Below are positions 30,568 through 40,100 of a stretch of DNA of 64,000 nucleotides, piece by piece (the first letter of the stretch is position 1; each line of letters begins with the position of its first letter). Source of the stretch: Cellulomonas chitinilytica (lineage in GTDB: Bacteria > Actinomycetota > Actinomycetes > Actinomycetales > Cellulomonadaceae); NCBI RefSeq assembly GCF_016862675.1, contig NZ_BONK01000019.1, positions 21,917 to 85,916 of the forward strand, given 5' to 3'. The translations under genes were made by a program, and so were the position numbers. The notes under the pieces were generated by a model. The model searched no databases. It saw nothing but the letters and a program-made list of their open reading frames with translations, and was not told the origin of the DNA.

Positions 30568-32070
30568 TCAGATGGACGGGTCGTCGACCGTGAGGCGCGG
30601 CAGCGGCGACAGGTCCGGGACGGCCGGCTCGCAGAACACCTCGCGGAGCACCCGCCGGGCGGCGTACCACCCGGACAGCCCGTGCACCCCGGGTCCGGGC
30701 GGCGTCGACGCCGAGCACAGGTACACCCCGTCGCGTCCGGTGGCGTAGGGGTTGAGGCGCGCGGTCGGCCGCGCGAGCATCTGGCCGAGCGTCGCGGCGC
30801 CTCCGGCGATGTCGCCGCCGACGTAGTTCGCGTCGTGCTCGCTCATCCGGTTCGCCGGGACGCACCGGGACGCGACGACGACGTCCCGGAACCCGGGGGC
30901 GTACCGCTCGATGTGGGCGGTGACCGCCTCGGTGACGTCGACGTCGGAGTACGCCGGCACGTGCGCGTACGTCCACAGGGGTCGCAGGCCACCGGTGGCG
31001 CGGCCGGGGTCGACGACGGTCGGGTCGCTGACCAGGGTCGTCGGGCGGGCGGCGTGGCGTCCGGCCTCGACGTCGGCCTCGGCCGCCGCCATCTCGGCGC
31101 GCGTCCCGCCGACGTGCACGGTCCCCGCGAGGCCGACGTCGGGCACGGTCCACGGCACCGGTCCGGACAGCACGAAGTCGACCTTGGCGGCGGCGTTGCC
31201 GTGCCGGAACGACGTGAACGCGCGGCGGGTGCGGGCCGGGAGCCGGTCGCCGAGGATCTCGACGACGGCGCGCGGCGTGGTGTCGAACAGGTAGCAGTGC
31301 GCGGGCGGCAGGTCGGCGTGGGTCCGCACGGAGTGGTCGGTGACGACCTGGCCGCCGTGCGCGACCAGGTCGGCGACGAGCGCCGCGACGATCGCGCCGG
31401 AGCCGCCGCGCGGGATGGGCCAGCCCGCGCCGGCGTGCGCGAGGGTCGCGAGCAGCAGGGCCGTGCCCGCGGCGGCCAGGGACGGCACGGGCGTGATGGC
31501 GTGCGACGCGACGCCGGTGAGCAGCGCGGGGGCGACGTCGTCGGAGAACCGGCGGTCCCACGCGCGCGTGCCGTGCTCGACGACCTCGAGCCCGAAGTGC
31601 AGCGCGGCCTTCGTGCCGTGGGGCAGCAGCCCGACGGGGATGCTGCGCTTGTCGCTGAGCGCGACCTGCACGGTGCGCTCGTGGTCGGCGACGAGGGGGC
31701 CGAGGACGTCGCGCCAGGCGGGGCCGTCGACCCCGAGCCCCTCGACGGTCCGGTCGAGGTCCCGCCAGGCGAGGCCGGCGCGGCCGTCCGCGAGCGGCTG
31801 CGCGAACGACACCTCGGGGGTCAGGAGCTCGACGCCCCGGGCCGCGAGGTCGAACTCGCCGAAGAACGGCGACGCCCACGCCATCGGGTGCACGGCGGAG
31901 CAGACGTCGTGCACGATCCCGTCGGCCAGGCCGAGGTCGAGCGTCCGGGCGCCGCCGCCGACGGTGGGCTGGGCCTCCAGGACGGTGACGCGCAGCCCGA
32001 CGCGGGCGAGGGTGACGGCGGCCGCGAGCCCGTTGGGCCCCGAGCCGACGACCACGACGTCCCCGGTCAT
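30568..32070 (-). CDS. FAD-dependent oxidoreductase of the phytoene-desaturase-like type
   Basis: A 500-residue enzyme from ATG 32070 behind GGAGGCACGCAC. The dinucleotide motif VVVGSGPNGLAAAVTLARVG lies at 5-24, then VLEAQPTVGGGART. The C-terminal flavin segment GVYLCSASTPPGPGVHGLSG closes the FAD site. It belongs to the NAD(P)/FAD-dependent group related to carotenoid desaturases and human PYROXD2. No carotenoid genes are nearby, so a carotenoid role is not supported. Substrate unknown. Confidence 0.83.
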   Translation of the reverse strand: MTGDVVVVGSGPNGLAAAVTLARVGLRVTVLEAQPTVGGGARTLDLGLADGIVHDVCSAVHPMAWASPFFGEFDLAARGVELLTPEVSFAQPLADGRAGLAWRDLDRTVEGLGVDGPAWRDVLGPLVADHERTVQVALSDKRSIPVGLLPHGTKAALHFGLEVVEHGTRAWDRRFSDDVAPALLTGVASHAITPVPSLAAAGTALLLATLAHAGAGWPIPRGGSGAIVAALVADLVAHGGQVVTDHSVRTHADLPPAHCYLFDTTPRAVVEILGDRLPARTRRAFTSFRHGNAAAKVDFVLSGPVPWTVPDVGLAGTVHVGGTRAEMAAAEADVEAGRHAARPTTLVSDPTVVDPGRATGGLRPLWTYAHVPAYSDVDVTEAVTAHIERYAPGFRDVVVASRCVPANRMSEHDANYVGGDIAGGAATLGQMLARPTARLNPYATGRDGVYLCSASTPPGPGVHGLSGWYAARRVLREVFCEPAVPDLSPLPRLTVDDPSI

Positions 32071-32130
32071 GTGCGTGCCTCCTCGTGCGATTCAAGCACC
32101 ACCCCGGGCGGGCGTCAGCGGGCACACCTC

Positions 32131-32182
32131 TTGTGGTGATTTAGTCCGTGCGCCTATAGTCGGTGCACGGACTAAATCACCA
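32131..32182 (+). promoter_or_regulatory. Promoter within a perfect 18-bp inverted repeat (MarR operator)
   Basis: TGGTGATTTAGTCCGTGC (32134-32151) is repeated exactly in inverted form at 32165-32182. The 13-bp spacer carries TATAGT (32155-32160), which pairs with TTGTGG (32131-32136) at 18 bp as a promoter. A repressor on both arms would cover -35, -10 and +1. The MarR gene of this operon is the obvious candidate. Confidence 0.75.
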
Positions 32183-32198
32183 GGCGAGGAGAGACACC

Positions 32199-32624
32199 GT
32201 GTGGACCACCGAGCACACCACCGAGACCGCCCTGACCCCGGCGACCGTCTGGGCCGCCCTCGTCGACCTGCACCGGGGCACGCTCACCTACCCCGGGGCC
32301 GACGTCTTCGAGCTGCACGGGCCGTTCGCCGTCGGCACCACGCTGTCGGTCACGCCCGACGGCGGACCCGGCACGTTCGAGTCGACCATCGTCGACGTCG
32401 TCGAGGAGCGCACCTACGCCGACGAGACCACCTTCGGCGACGTCACCCTCCTGTTCCGGCACACGCTCGCCCCGCTCGACGACGGCGGCACGCGGGTCAC
32501 CCACCGCCTCGAGATCACCGGCCACGGCGCCGACACGACCGGGCCCGAGCTCGGCCCGCAGATCAGCGGCGACTTCCCCGAGTCGATGGCGGCGCTGCTC
32601 TCCGCGGCCGGGCAGCACGCATGA
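32199..32624 (+). CDS. SRPBCC-family protein
   Basis: A 141-residue protein from GTG 32199 behind CGAGGAGAGAC. It reads VWTTEHTTETALTPATVWAA and has the usual strand-loop pattern (THRLEITGHGADTTGPELG), matching polyketide-cyclase/dehydrase-like SRPBCC proteins with a hydrophobic pocket. First gene of a two-gene operon; the MarR gene overlaps its stop by ATGA. The pair suggests a ligand-binding protein controlled by its own regulator. Ligand unknown. Confidence 0.82.
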   Translation: MWTTEHTTETALTPATVWAALVDLHRGTLTYPGADVFELHGPFAVGTTLSVTPDGGPGTFESTIVDVVEERTYADETTFGDVTLLFRHTLAPLDDGGTRVTHRLEITGHGADTTGPELGPQISGDFPESMAALLSAAGQHA

Positions 32625-33055
32625 CCCGCTTCGCGGGCGGCCCGTCGCAGAGCCCCGGCTTCCTCATGTGGCACGCGACGATGTCGTGGCAGCGCACCAT
32701 GACGGCCACGCTCGCCCCGCTCGGCCTCACGCACGTGCAGTTCGTCCTGCTGGCCTGCGCATGGTGGCTGGCGTCGACCGACGAGCCACCGACCCAGGTG
32801 CGGCTCGCGGCCCAGGCGGGCACCGACGTGAAGATGACCTCCGACGTCGTCGCGCGGCTGGAGGGCAAGGGACTCGTCCGGCGGGCCGCGCACCCGACCG
32901 ACGCCCGCGCGAAGGTCGTCACCGTCACGGACGAGGGCGCCGCGCTCGCCCGGCGGGCGATCGAGGAGGTCGAGGCGGCGGACGCCGAGTTCTTCGCGGC
33001 CGTCGACACGCCCGCCCTGGTGACTGTGCTGGCGACGCTCGCCGCGTCGGGGTGA
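32621..33055 (+). CDS. MarR-family transcriptional regulator
   Basis: A 144-residue winged-helix protein from ATG 32621. The DNA-binding part reads TQVRLAAQAGTDVKMTSDVV then ARLEGKGLVRRAAHPTDARAK, the classic MarR recognition helix and wing. Dimerising helices flank it. It probably binds the perfect inverted repeat in front of the operon and represses both genes until a ligand arrives, perhaps the one bound by the SRPBCC partner. Inferred from order and operator symmetry. Confidence 0.88.
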   Translation: MTRFAGGPSQSPGFLMWHATMSWQRTMTATLAPLGLTHVQFVLLACAWWLASTDEPPTQVRLAAQAGTDVKMTSDVVARLEGKGLVRRAAHPTDARAKVVTVTDEGAALARRAIEEVEAADAEFFAAVDTPALVTVLATLAASG

Positions 33056-33147
33056 GTCCCGGCCGGTGGTCGGATGTGGGAGGTTCGCGGCACGATCGTC
33101 CCCGCAGGACCGCGACCGGGCCTGCCCCACCGTCACCGGAGGTCGAG

Positions 33148-33726
33148 ATGGCCGAGATCCTGCTGTTCCACCACGCCCAGGGGCTGACGCCCGGCGTCCT
33201 CGCCCTCGCGAACGCCCTGCGCGGCGCCGGTCACACCGTGCACACGCCCGACCTGTACGACGGGCACACGTTCGCGACCCTCGACGACGGGATCGCGTAC
33301 GCGGGCGAGGTCGGGTTCGGCACCGTCATGGAGCGCGGCCGGGCCGCCGCGGACGGGCTGCCCGACGGCCTCGTCTACGCCGGCATCTCGCTCGGGGTCA
33401 TGTCCGCCCAGCTCCTCGCCCAGACCCGGCCCGGCGCGCGCGGCGCGGTGCTGCTCGAGTCCTGCGTGCCCCCGACCGAGTTCGGCGACGGCTGGCCCGC
33501 GGGTGTGCCGGTGCAGGTGCACGGCGGGGACGCCGACCCGTTCTTCGCGGGCGAGGGGGACATCGACGCGGCCCGCGCCCTGGTCGCGTCGGTGGAGGAC
33601 GGCGAGCTGTTCGTCTACCCCGTCGACCGGCACCTGTTCACCGACGGGAGCCTCGCGTCGTCCGACCCGGCCGCGGCGGCGCTGGTCACCGAGCGGGTGC
33701 TCGCGTTCCTCGACCGGCTCGGGTGA
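33148..33726 (+). CDS. Dienelactone-hydrolase family protein with Ser nucleophile
   Basis: A 192-residue alpha/beta hydrolase from ATG 33148 behind CCGGAGGTCGAG. It starts EILLFHHAQGLTPGV. The elbow is AGISLGVMSAQ with Ser81, where true dienelactone hydrolases have Cys. The acid is in HGGDADPFF and the His in VDRHLF. All triad positions are filled, so a Ser esterase or thioesterase is more likely than a dienelactonase. It ends 4 bp from the convergent Mrp operon end. Confidence 0.85.
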   Translation: MAEILLFHHAQGLTPGVLALANALRGAGHTVHTPDLYDGHTFATLDDGIAYAGEVGFGTVMERGRAAADGLPDGLVYAGISLGVMSAQLLAQTRPGARGAVLLESCVPPTEFGDGWPAGVPVQVHGGDADPFFAGEGDIDAARALVASVEDGELFVYPVDRHLFTDGSLASSDPAAAALVTERVLAFLDRLG

Positions 33727-33730
33727 CGCG

Positions 33731-34132
33731 CTAGCGGCCGGCGCGGCCGTCGGGTGGCGCGCCGGGCCCGGCGCCGTTCGCGTCCCCGAGGTCCCGGGTC
33801 AGCTCGTCGACCACGAGCAGGTCGGAGCGCACCTTCCCCGTCCGGAACCCGGCCCGGCCGACCATGTGGGCGGCCACGGGTGCGGTGAGCATCTGGAACA
33901 CGACGACCAGCACGAGCGCCCACACCGCCCCACCGGACCGCAGGCGCAGCGCGAGCCCGACGAGCATCAGGACCAGGCCCAGGACCTGCGGCTTCGTGCC
34001 GGCGTGCATGCGCGAGAGCAGGTCGGGGAAGCGCAGCACGCCGACACCGGCGGCGAAGGCGAGGAACGCGCCACCGAGCAGGCAGACCATCGACACGACG
34101 TCCGCGACCGTGTCCCAGGCTCCGTGCGTCAT
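33731..34132 (-). CDS. mnhG: Mrp Na+/H+ antiporter subunit G
   Basis: A 133-residue protein with three hydrophobic helices. GVLRFPDLLSRMHAGTKPQVLG (split by the usual loop) is the hallmark of MnhG/MrpG. The tail from about 100 is hydrophilic and slightly longer than usual. Last gene of the Mrp operon; it overlaps the F subunit by four bases. The Mrp complex exports Na+ in exchange for protons and needs all subunits. Confidence 0.93.
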   Translation of the reverse strand: MTHGAWDTVADVVSMVCLLGGAFLAFAAGVGVLRFPDLLSRMHAGTKPQVLGLVLMLVGLALRLRSGGAVWALVLVVVFQMLTAPVAAHMVGRAGFRTGKVRSDLLVVDELTRDLGDANGAGPGAPPDGRAGR

Positions 34133-34563
34133 CGGACCTCCCCCGCTGCTCCGCCGCCGTGGTGCTCGTCGGTGTCGACGGGCGGGTGCTCGTGGTGATC
34201 GCCGCTCACCGCCTGCTCGGCGGCGGCGACGTCCGCGTCCTCGGCGGCCCGTCGGGCGGCCTCCTCGGCGGCGATCTCCTCGCGGGTGCGCACCCGCCCC
34301 TCGCCCTCGGGCTCCACGGACGCGAACCGCGCGATCGTCACCGACCCCACGAACCCGACGAGCGACAGCACCACGAGGATCGGCACCACGTCGGCCCGGC
34401 GGTACACCGCGGCGTACAGCGCGATGCCGGCGAGCATCGTGGTGACGACGATGTCGAGGGCGACGGTCCGGTCCAGCATCGAGGGACCCTTCTCGGCCCG
34501 GACCACCGCGAGCGCCGCCCCGGCGACGAGGAGGGCGGAGCACACCAGCACGACGACGCTCAC
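34129..34563 (-). CDS. mnhF: Mrp Na+/H+ antiporter subunit F with charged C-terminal extension
   Basis: A 144-residue protein from GTG 34563. The first about 90 residues are a normal MnhF with three helices and the motif GPSMLDRTVALDIV. The remaining about 55 residues are a cytoplasmic tail rich in Glu, Ala, Arg and His (RTREEIAAEEAARRAAEDAD), likely a helix or coiled coil absent from most MnhF proteins. Overlaps E and G genes by four bases each. Confidence 0.92.
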   Translation of the reverse strand: MSVVVLVCSALLVAGAALAVVRAEKGPSMLDRTVALDIVVTTMLAGIALYAAVYRRADVVPILVVLSLVGFVGSVTIARFASVEPEGEGRVRTREEIAAEEAARRAAEDADVAAAEQAVSGDHHEHPPVDTDEHHGGGAAGEVR

Positions 34564-35114
34564 GGTCCCACCGCCACGAGATGAGCGGCCGCGAGCTCCT
34601 CGTCGGACGCGAACGCCCGCAGCACGCGTGCCTCCTGGTCGAGCACGACCTGCCGGGCCGCCTCGATGCCGCCGGACTGCCGGACGTCGAGCACGTGCAG
34701 GTAGAGCATCCCGGTGAGCCGGTGCGCCTCGACGACCAGGGAGCCCGGCACGAGCGAGCACAGCTCGGCGGTGAGCGTGAGGTACAGGTCGGAGTGGCTG
34801 CGCAGCTGGACGCCGATCACGGCGCCGCGCGGCGTGTACCGGGGGCGCAGCGCGATGAGGCTGACCTCGAACGACGCCCGCACGAGGTCGACGGCGAACC
34901 GGCCGACCAGGTGCAGGAGCGGCCAGAACCGCAGGTGCCCGTGGAACCAGATGGGCGCCATCCGCAGACCGGTCGTCACGACGAACCCGATCACGAGCCC
35001 CGCGAGCACGTTGCCGACGGACAGGTCGCCCCAGAGGAACACCCACACGACGGTCAGCCACACGACCGTGGCCCACTGGGTGCGCCACCGGGCGCGGCGC
35101 GGGTGCAGGCTCAT
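34560..35114 (-). CDS. mnhE: Mrp Na+/H+ antiporter subunit E
   Basis: A 184-residue protein from ATG 35114. It has two N-terminal hydrophobic helices and the family pattern LTLTAELCSLVPGSLVVE, then LYLHVLDV. Length is normal. It overlaps D and F by four bases, so subunits are translated together in stoichiometric order. Confidence 0.93.
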   Translation of the reverse strand: MSLHPRRARWRTQWATVVWLTVVWVFLWGDLSVGNVLAGLVIGFVVTTGLRMAPIWFHGHLRFWPLLHLVGRFAVDLVRASFEVSLIALRPRYTPRGAVIGVQLRSHSDLYLTLTAELCSLVPGSLVVEAHRLTGMLYLHVLDVRQSGGIEAARQVVLDQEARVLRAFASDEELAAAHLVAVGP

Positions 35115-36685
35115 CCGTCGCTCCCCGTCTCGTGAGACCCGTCGGAGGCGACGTCCGTCAGCTTCGCGGACTCGCCCGTGCCCCGCTCGCCGTCGGGCAG
35201 CACGGCGTCGATGTACGGCGTCCGCTCGGTGAGGGCGACGGCGGCCCGTCCCGTGTAGGCGTACAGCGGTCCGGCGGCGAGCGTCAGGGTGAGGCCGACG
35301 GCGACGAGCGCGGCGGCAGGGCCGACCATCCCGAACGGCAGCCGCACGGGCGGGCGCTCGACGGGCGGGGTCTGCCAGAACGCCTTGTTCCACGCCTTGA
35401 CCAGCGCGTACAGGGTGAGCAGCGACGTGACGACGGACCCGACGACGAGCACGTACGCGAGCGGGGTGCCGACCGCGACGCCGGCCTGCAGCAGCCCGAC
35501 CTTGCCGAGGAACCCGGACAGCGGCGGGATGCCGGCGAGGTTCATCGCGGGCACGAAGAACAGGATCGCCAGCACGGGCGTGAGCTTGGCCAGGCCGCCG
35601 AGCTTCGTCAGGGACGTCGACCCGCCCGCACGCTCCACGAGCCCGACGACGAGGAACAGGGCCGTCTGCACGGTGATGTGGTGCGCGACGTAGTAGATCG
35701 CGGCCGTCCAGCCCTCGTCGGTGGACAGGGCGATGCCGAACACCATGTACCCGATGTGGCTGACCAGCGTGAACGACAGGAGCCGTTTGATGTCGTCCTG
35801 CGCGACCGCGCCGAGGATGCCGACGACCATCGTCGCGAGCGCGAGCCACAGCAGCACGTCGTCGAGCCGGCCGTCGGGGAACAGCAGGGTCTGGGTGCGG
35901 ATGATCGCGTAGACGCCGACCTTGGTGAGCAGGCCGGCGAACACCGCGGTGACGGGTGCGGGGGCCGTCGGGTAGGAGTCCGGGAGCCACGCGGACAGCG
36001 GGAACACGGCCGCCTTGATGGCGAACGCGAGGATCAGCAGCACCTGCAGCACGAGCCGCACGCCGGGGTCGATCTCAGGCAGCCGCAGGGCGAGCTGCGC
36101 GAGGTTCACCGTGCCGCACGCGGCGTAGATCATCGCGAGGGCGACCAGGAACAGCACCGACGAGAGCAGGGCCACGACCACGTAGATCGTCCCCGCGCGG
36201 ATCCGCTCGCCGGTGCCCCCGAGGGTCAGCAGCACGAACGACGCGGCGAGCAGGATCTCGAACCCGACGTAGATGTTGAACAGGTCGCCGGACAGGAACG
36301 CGTCGGCGACCCCGGCGGTCAGCACCAGGTACGTCGGGTGGAAGATCGAGATCGGCGCGGACTCCTCGTCGTCCTCGTTGCCCTGGGCCAGCGAGTAGAG
36401 CAGGACGCAGAGAGTCACGGCCGACGAGATGGTGAGCATGAGGGCCGACAGGCGGTCGGCGACGAGGTCGATGCCGACGGGTGCGGCCCAGCCGCCGACG
36501 TCGACCACGAGCGGGCCGTCGTCCACGACCACGAGCAGGGCCACCGACGCGACCAGCACGATGGTCAGCGCGCCGACCGACACGATGCGCTGCAGGTTGG
36601 GCCGCCGGTAGAGCGCGAGCGCGAGCCCGGCCGCGAACAGCGGGACGACGACGGGCATCGGGACGACCCAGGAGAGGTCGCTCAT
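35111..36685 (-). CDS. mnhD: Mrp Na+/H+ antiporter subunit D
   Basis: A 524-residue proton-pumping-type membrane protein related to complex I NuoM/N. It contains GDLFNIYVGFEILLAASFVL with the conserved Glu, the Lys of FAIKAAVFPLSAWLPDSYPT, and HIGYMVFGIAL, all typical of MrpD. About fourteen helices. The C-terminal tail (about 470-524) is hydrophilic. Works with subunit A as the ion-translocating pair. Confidence 0.95.
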   Translation of the reverse strand: MSDLSWVVPMPVVVPLFAAGLALALYRRPNLQRIVSVGALTIVLVASVALLVVVDDGPLVVDVGGWAAPVGIDLVADRLSALMLTISSAVTLCVLLYSLAQGNEDDEESAPISIFHPTYLVLTAGVADAFLSGDLFNIYVGFEILLAASFVLLTLGGTGERIRAGTIYVVVALLSSVLFLVALAMIYAACGTVNLAQLALRLPEIDPGVRLVLQVLLILAFAIKAAVFPLSAWLPDSYPTAPAPVTAVFAGLLTKVGVYAIIRTQTLLFPDGRLDDVLLWLALATMVVGILGAVAQDDIKRLLSFTLVSHIGYMVFGIALSTDEGWTAAIYYVAHHITVQTALFLVVGLVERAGGSTSLTKLGGLAKLTPVLAILFFVPAMNLAGIPPLSGFLGKVGLLQAGVAVGTPLAYVLVVGSVVTSLLTLYALVKAWNKAFWQTPPVERPPVRLPFGMVGPAAALVAVGLTLTLAAGPLYAYTGRAAVALTERTPYIDAVLPDGERGTGESAKLTDVASDGSHETGSDG

Positions 36686-37170
36686 CGGGCCACCTCCTCG
36701 ACCGGGTGGCCCTCGTCCGTCTCGTCGTGCGCCTCGGCGGCCTCCTCGTCGAGCGTCGGCACCGGGCCCTCCTCGTCGCTGTCCCGCACGGCGAGCTCGT
36801 CGATCGCGGCGAGGCGGGCGATGCGGCGGTCCTCGACGTCGTCCTGCACCTCGTCGTGCCGGTGCAGCTGCCACGACCGGTAGGCCATGGCCAGCAGGAA
36901 CGCGGTCATGCCGAGCGTGATGACGATCGCGGTGAGGACCATCGCCTGCGGCAGCGGGTCGCTCATCTCGCCGTCGGGCGTGACCCCGACGATCGGCGGT
37001 CCGCCCGCGGCGCCACCCGCGACGAGGAACAGCAGGTTCGCGCCGTTGCCGATGAGGATCACGCCGATGAGGACGCGCGACAGGGAGCGCTCGAGGAGCA
37101 GATAGACGCCGACCGTGAAGAGCACGGCGATCGTCACGACGAGGACGAGGTTGGGGCTCATGTCGATCAC
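36682..37170 (-). CDS. mnhC: Mrp Na+/H+ antiporter subunit C
   Basis: A 162-residue NuoK-like protein. GTG 37170 is chosen because it overlaps the subunit A stop as GTGA, like every other junction in this operon; ATG 37161 is in frame. Three helices are followed by MVLTAIVITLGMTAFLLAMAY with the conserved patterns ERSLSRVLIGVILIGNGAN. A 45-residue acidic tail extends beyond the usual end. Confidence 0.93.
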   Translation of the reverse strand: MIDMSPNLVLVVTIAVLFTVGVYLLLERSLSRVLIGVILIGNGANLLFLVAGGAAGGPPIVGVTPDGEMSDPLPQAMVLTAIVITLGMTAFLLAMAYRSWQLHRHDEVQDDVEDRRIARLAAIDELAVRDSDEEGPVPTLDEEAAEAHDETDEGHPVEEVAR

Positions 37171-40100
37171 GGCCGCACCCCCGGTGCGTCCGCGGGCTCG
37201 GCGTCGCCGCCGACCGCTTCGCCGACCTCGGCGTCCTCACCCGTCTCCGCCCGCCGGTCGATCTCCGCGCCGAGGCTGCGCAGCACGTCGAGCACCAGCC
37301 CGACGACGACCAGGTAGACGCCGATGTCGAAGAACAGGCTGGTGACCAGGTGGACGTCCCCGATCACCGGTACGTGCAGGTCGAGCTGCCACGACTGGAG
37401 CACCGACCCGCCCACGAGCTGGGCGACGAGCCCGACGCCGGCCGAGAGGAACAGCCCGCCGCCGAGCAGCAGACCGGGCTGCACGGGCGCCGCCTCGCCG
37501 AGCTCGTACCGGCCGCCCGCGAGGTACCGGACGATCAGCGCGATGCCCGTCACGAGACCCGCGGCGAAGCCGCCGCCGGGGGCGCTGTGCCCGCTGAACA
37601 GCAGGTACACCGAGTAGACGATCATCGTGTGGAACAGCAGCCGGACCACGACCTCGAAGATCACGGACCGCCGCTGCGGGGCCAGGGTGCGGCCCGCGCG
37701 CAGCCACTCCCGGGCCCGCGCGGCGGACCGGGGGGCCACCTCGCTCGTCGGGCCCTGGCCGCGGGACTCGTCGGCGCCGCTGCGGGGCCCGTCAGGGCGG
37801 CGCAGCTGCGCCATCGTGTCGGGGACCTCGCCCCACACGGCACGGTCGGCGGGCGCGTCGCGCTCGCGGAAGATCGCCCCGGCACGGCGGGAGAGGAACA
37901 CGAGCGACGCGACGCCGGTGGCGGCCACCAGGAGCACGGAGATCTCGCCCATCGTGTCCCACGCCCGGATGTCCACGAGGGTCACGTTGACGATGTTCTT
38001 GCCGCCCCCGAACGTCACGGCCTCGTCGGCGAAGTGCTCGGAGACGGGCGCGTGCAGGCGGGCGCCCGGCGCGACGAGGGCGATCCCGGCGACCGTCAGG
38101 CCGACCGCGAGCCCGATGCCGAGCCGCACCCACCGACTCCCGGCGAGCGGCCGGTCGGAGAAGTACGGGGGCAGCCGCCGCAGCACCAGCACGAACACGA
38201 CGAGCGTGACCGTCTCGACGAGCACCTGCGTGAGGGCCAGGTCGGGGGCGCCGTGCAGGAGGTACAGGCCCGCGACGGCGTACCCGCCGATGCCGAGCAG
38301 GATCACGGCTTTGAGCCGCCGGCGGGCTCGGGCCACGAGGATCGCGGACACGACCGTCATGCCGCCGAACACGACCTGGGCGGGCTGGTCCCACGCCGTG
38401 ACGTCGCCCGGGAGCGTCGTCGACACGAGGGTCGTGCCGCCCACGCCGACGACGAACACCAGCAGGATGATGCCGAGGTACAGGGGCAGCGAACCGCGCT
38501 GGGTGACGGCGGTGACGTCGGCGGCGACGTCGTCGAGGCGGCGCATGAACCGCCGGTACACGCGGTCCGCCTCGGGCCCGCGGTACACCCCGGCCTGCCA
38601 CCGCTCGACCCGGTCGCGGACCGCGAACAGCAGCGCACCGGCGGCGAGGATGCCGAGCGTGAGGACGAAGGTCGGCGTGAACCCGGCCCACAGCGTGAGG
38701 TGCCCCGGCGCACCTTCCGGGTAGGTGTCCGCGTACGGGTCGAGCAGGTGCTCGCCGAGCTGCGGCAGCAGCGCGACGGCCAGCCCGAGCACCGCGAGGA
38801 TCAGCGCCGGCCACACGAGCAGCAGCGACGGCGTGGTGATCTTCGCGGGCGCCGCGGTCGACGTGCCCGCGTCGGCGATGCTCAGGCCGTGGCCCTCGTC
38901 GGACTCCGTCACGGCGGCGGGCACCACGGCGGGCTTCGTCGAGAAGGCCCCCCACCACAGCCGGCACCCGTACGCGACGGTCAGCACGGAGCCGACGGCG
39001 ACGGCGCCGAGCACCCACGGCAGGTCGTGCAGCGACTCGAGCCCGGCCTCCTTCGCGACGTACCCGGCGAACGGCGGCAGGCCGATCATCGACGCCGTCG
39101 CGAGAGCCCCGGCGGTCGCCGTGAGCGGCAGCCGCCGGCCCACCCCGGACAGCCGCCGCAGGTCACGGGTGCCGGTCGCGGCGTCGATCCCGCCGACCAC
39201 CAGGAACAGCGACGCCTTGAACATCGCGTGCGCGCCGAGCATCGCCAGCCCCGCGAGCGCCGCCGCCTTCGTCCCGAGCCCGACGAGCAGCACGATCAGC
39301 CCGAGCTGGCTGACCGTGCCGAACGCGAGCACGAGCTTGAGGTCGTGCTGCCGCAGCGCCCGGTAGCCGCCGAGCAGGAGCGTGCCGCAGCCGAGCGTCA
39401 GGACGATCCCGTGCCACGCCTCGTTCGTCGAGTAGGCCGGCGCGAACCGCGCGACGAGGTAGACACCGGCCTTCACCATCGCCGCGGCGTGCAGGTAGGC
39501 GCTCACGGGCGTCGGCGCGGCCATCGCGGCGGGCAGCCAGAAGTGGAACGGGATGAGCGCCGACTTGGTGATCACGCCGATGAGCAGGCAGACGACCGCG
39601 ACCGTGGCGACCGTGCCGCCCGGCGGGTCCGCGATCACCGCCGACAGCCGGTACGTGCGCGCCGCCTGCCCGAGCAGCACGACGCCGACGAGCATGGCGA
39701 GGCCGCCCGCGGTCGTGATGACGATGGCCTGCATGGCCGCCCGGCGGCTCGCCTTGCGGTCCGCGTAGTGGCCGATGAGCAGGTACGACGTGACCGTCGT
39801 GAGCTCCCAGAAGACGAACAGCAGCAGCATGTCGTCGGCCGTGACCAGGCCGAGCATCGCCCCCGCGAACGCGACGAACACCCCGCCGAACCGGCCGAGC
39901 CCGTGGGCCGCCGCGGAGAAGTACCCGGCGCAGTACACGAGCACCAGGGCGCCGACGCCCCCGACGACGATCGTCATCAGCCACGCCAGCGTGTCGAGCC
40001 GGAAGCTCAGCTCCAGACCCAGCGCGGGGATCCACTCGACCTGCTCGACGGGCCCCCGGCCGTCCGCCACCGCCGACGTCCACGACAGCGCCCACACGAA

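Noticed and set aside
30568..32070. FAD enzyme as a carotenoid biosynthesis gene
   Set aside because: No phytoene synthase, cyclase or GGPP synthase is nearby, and the protein matches the PYROXD2-like side of the family.
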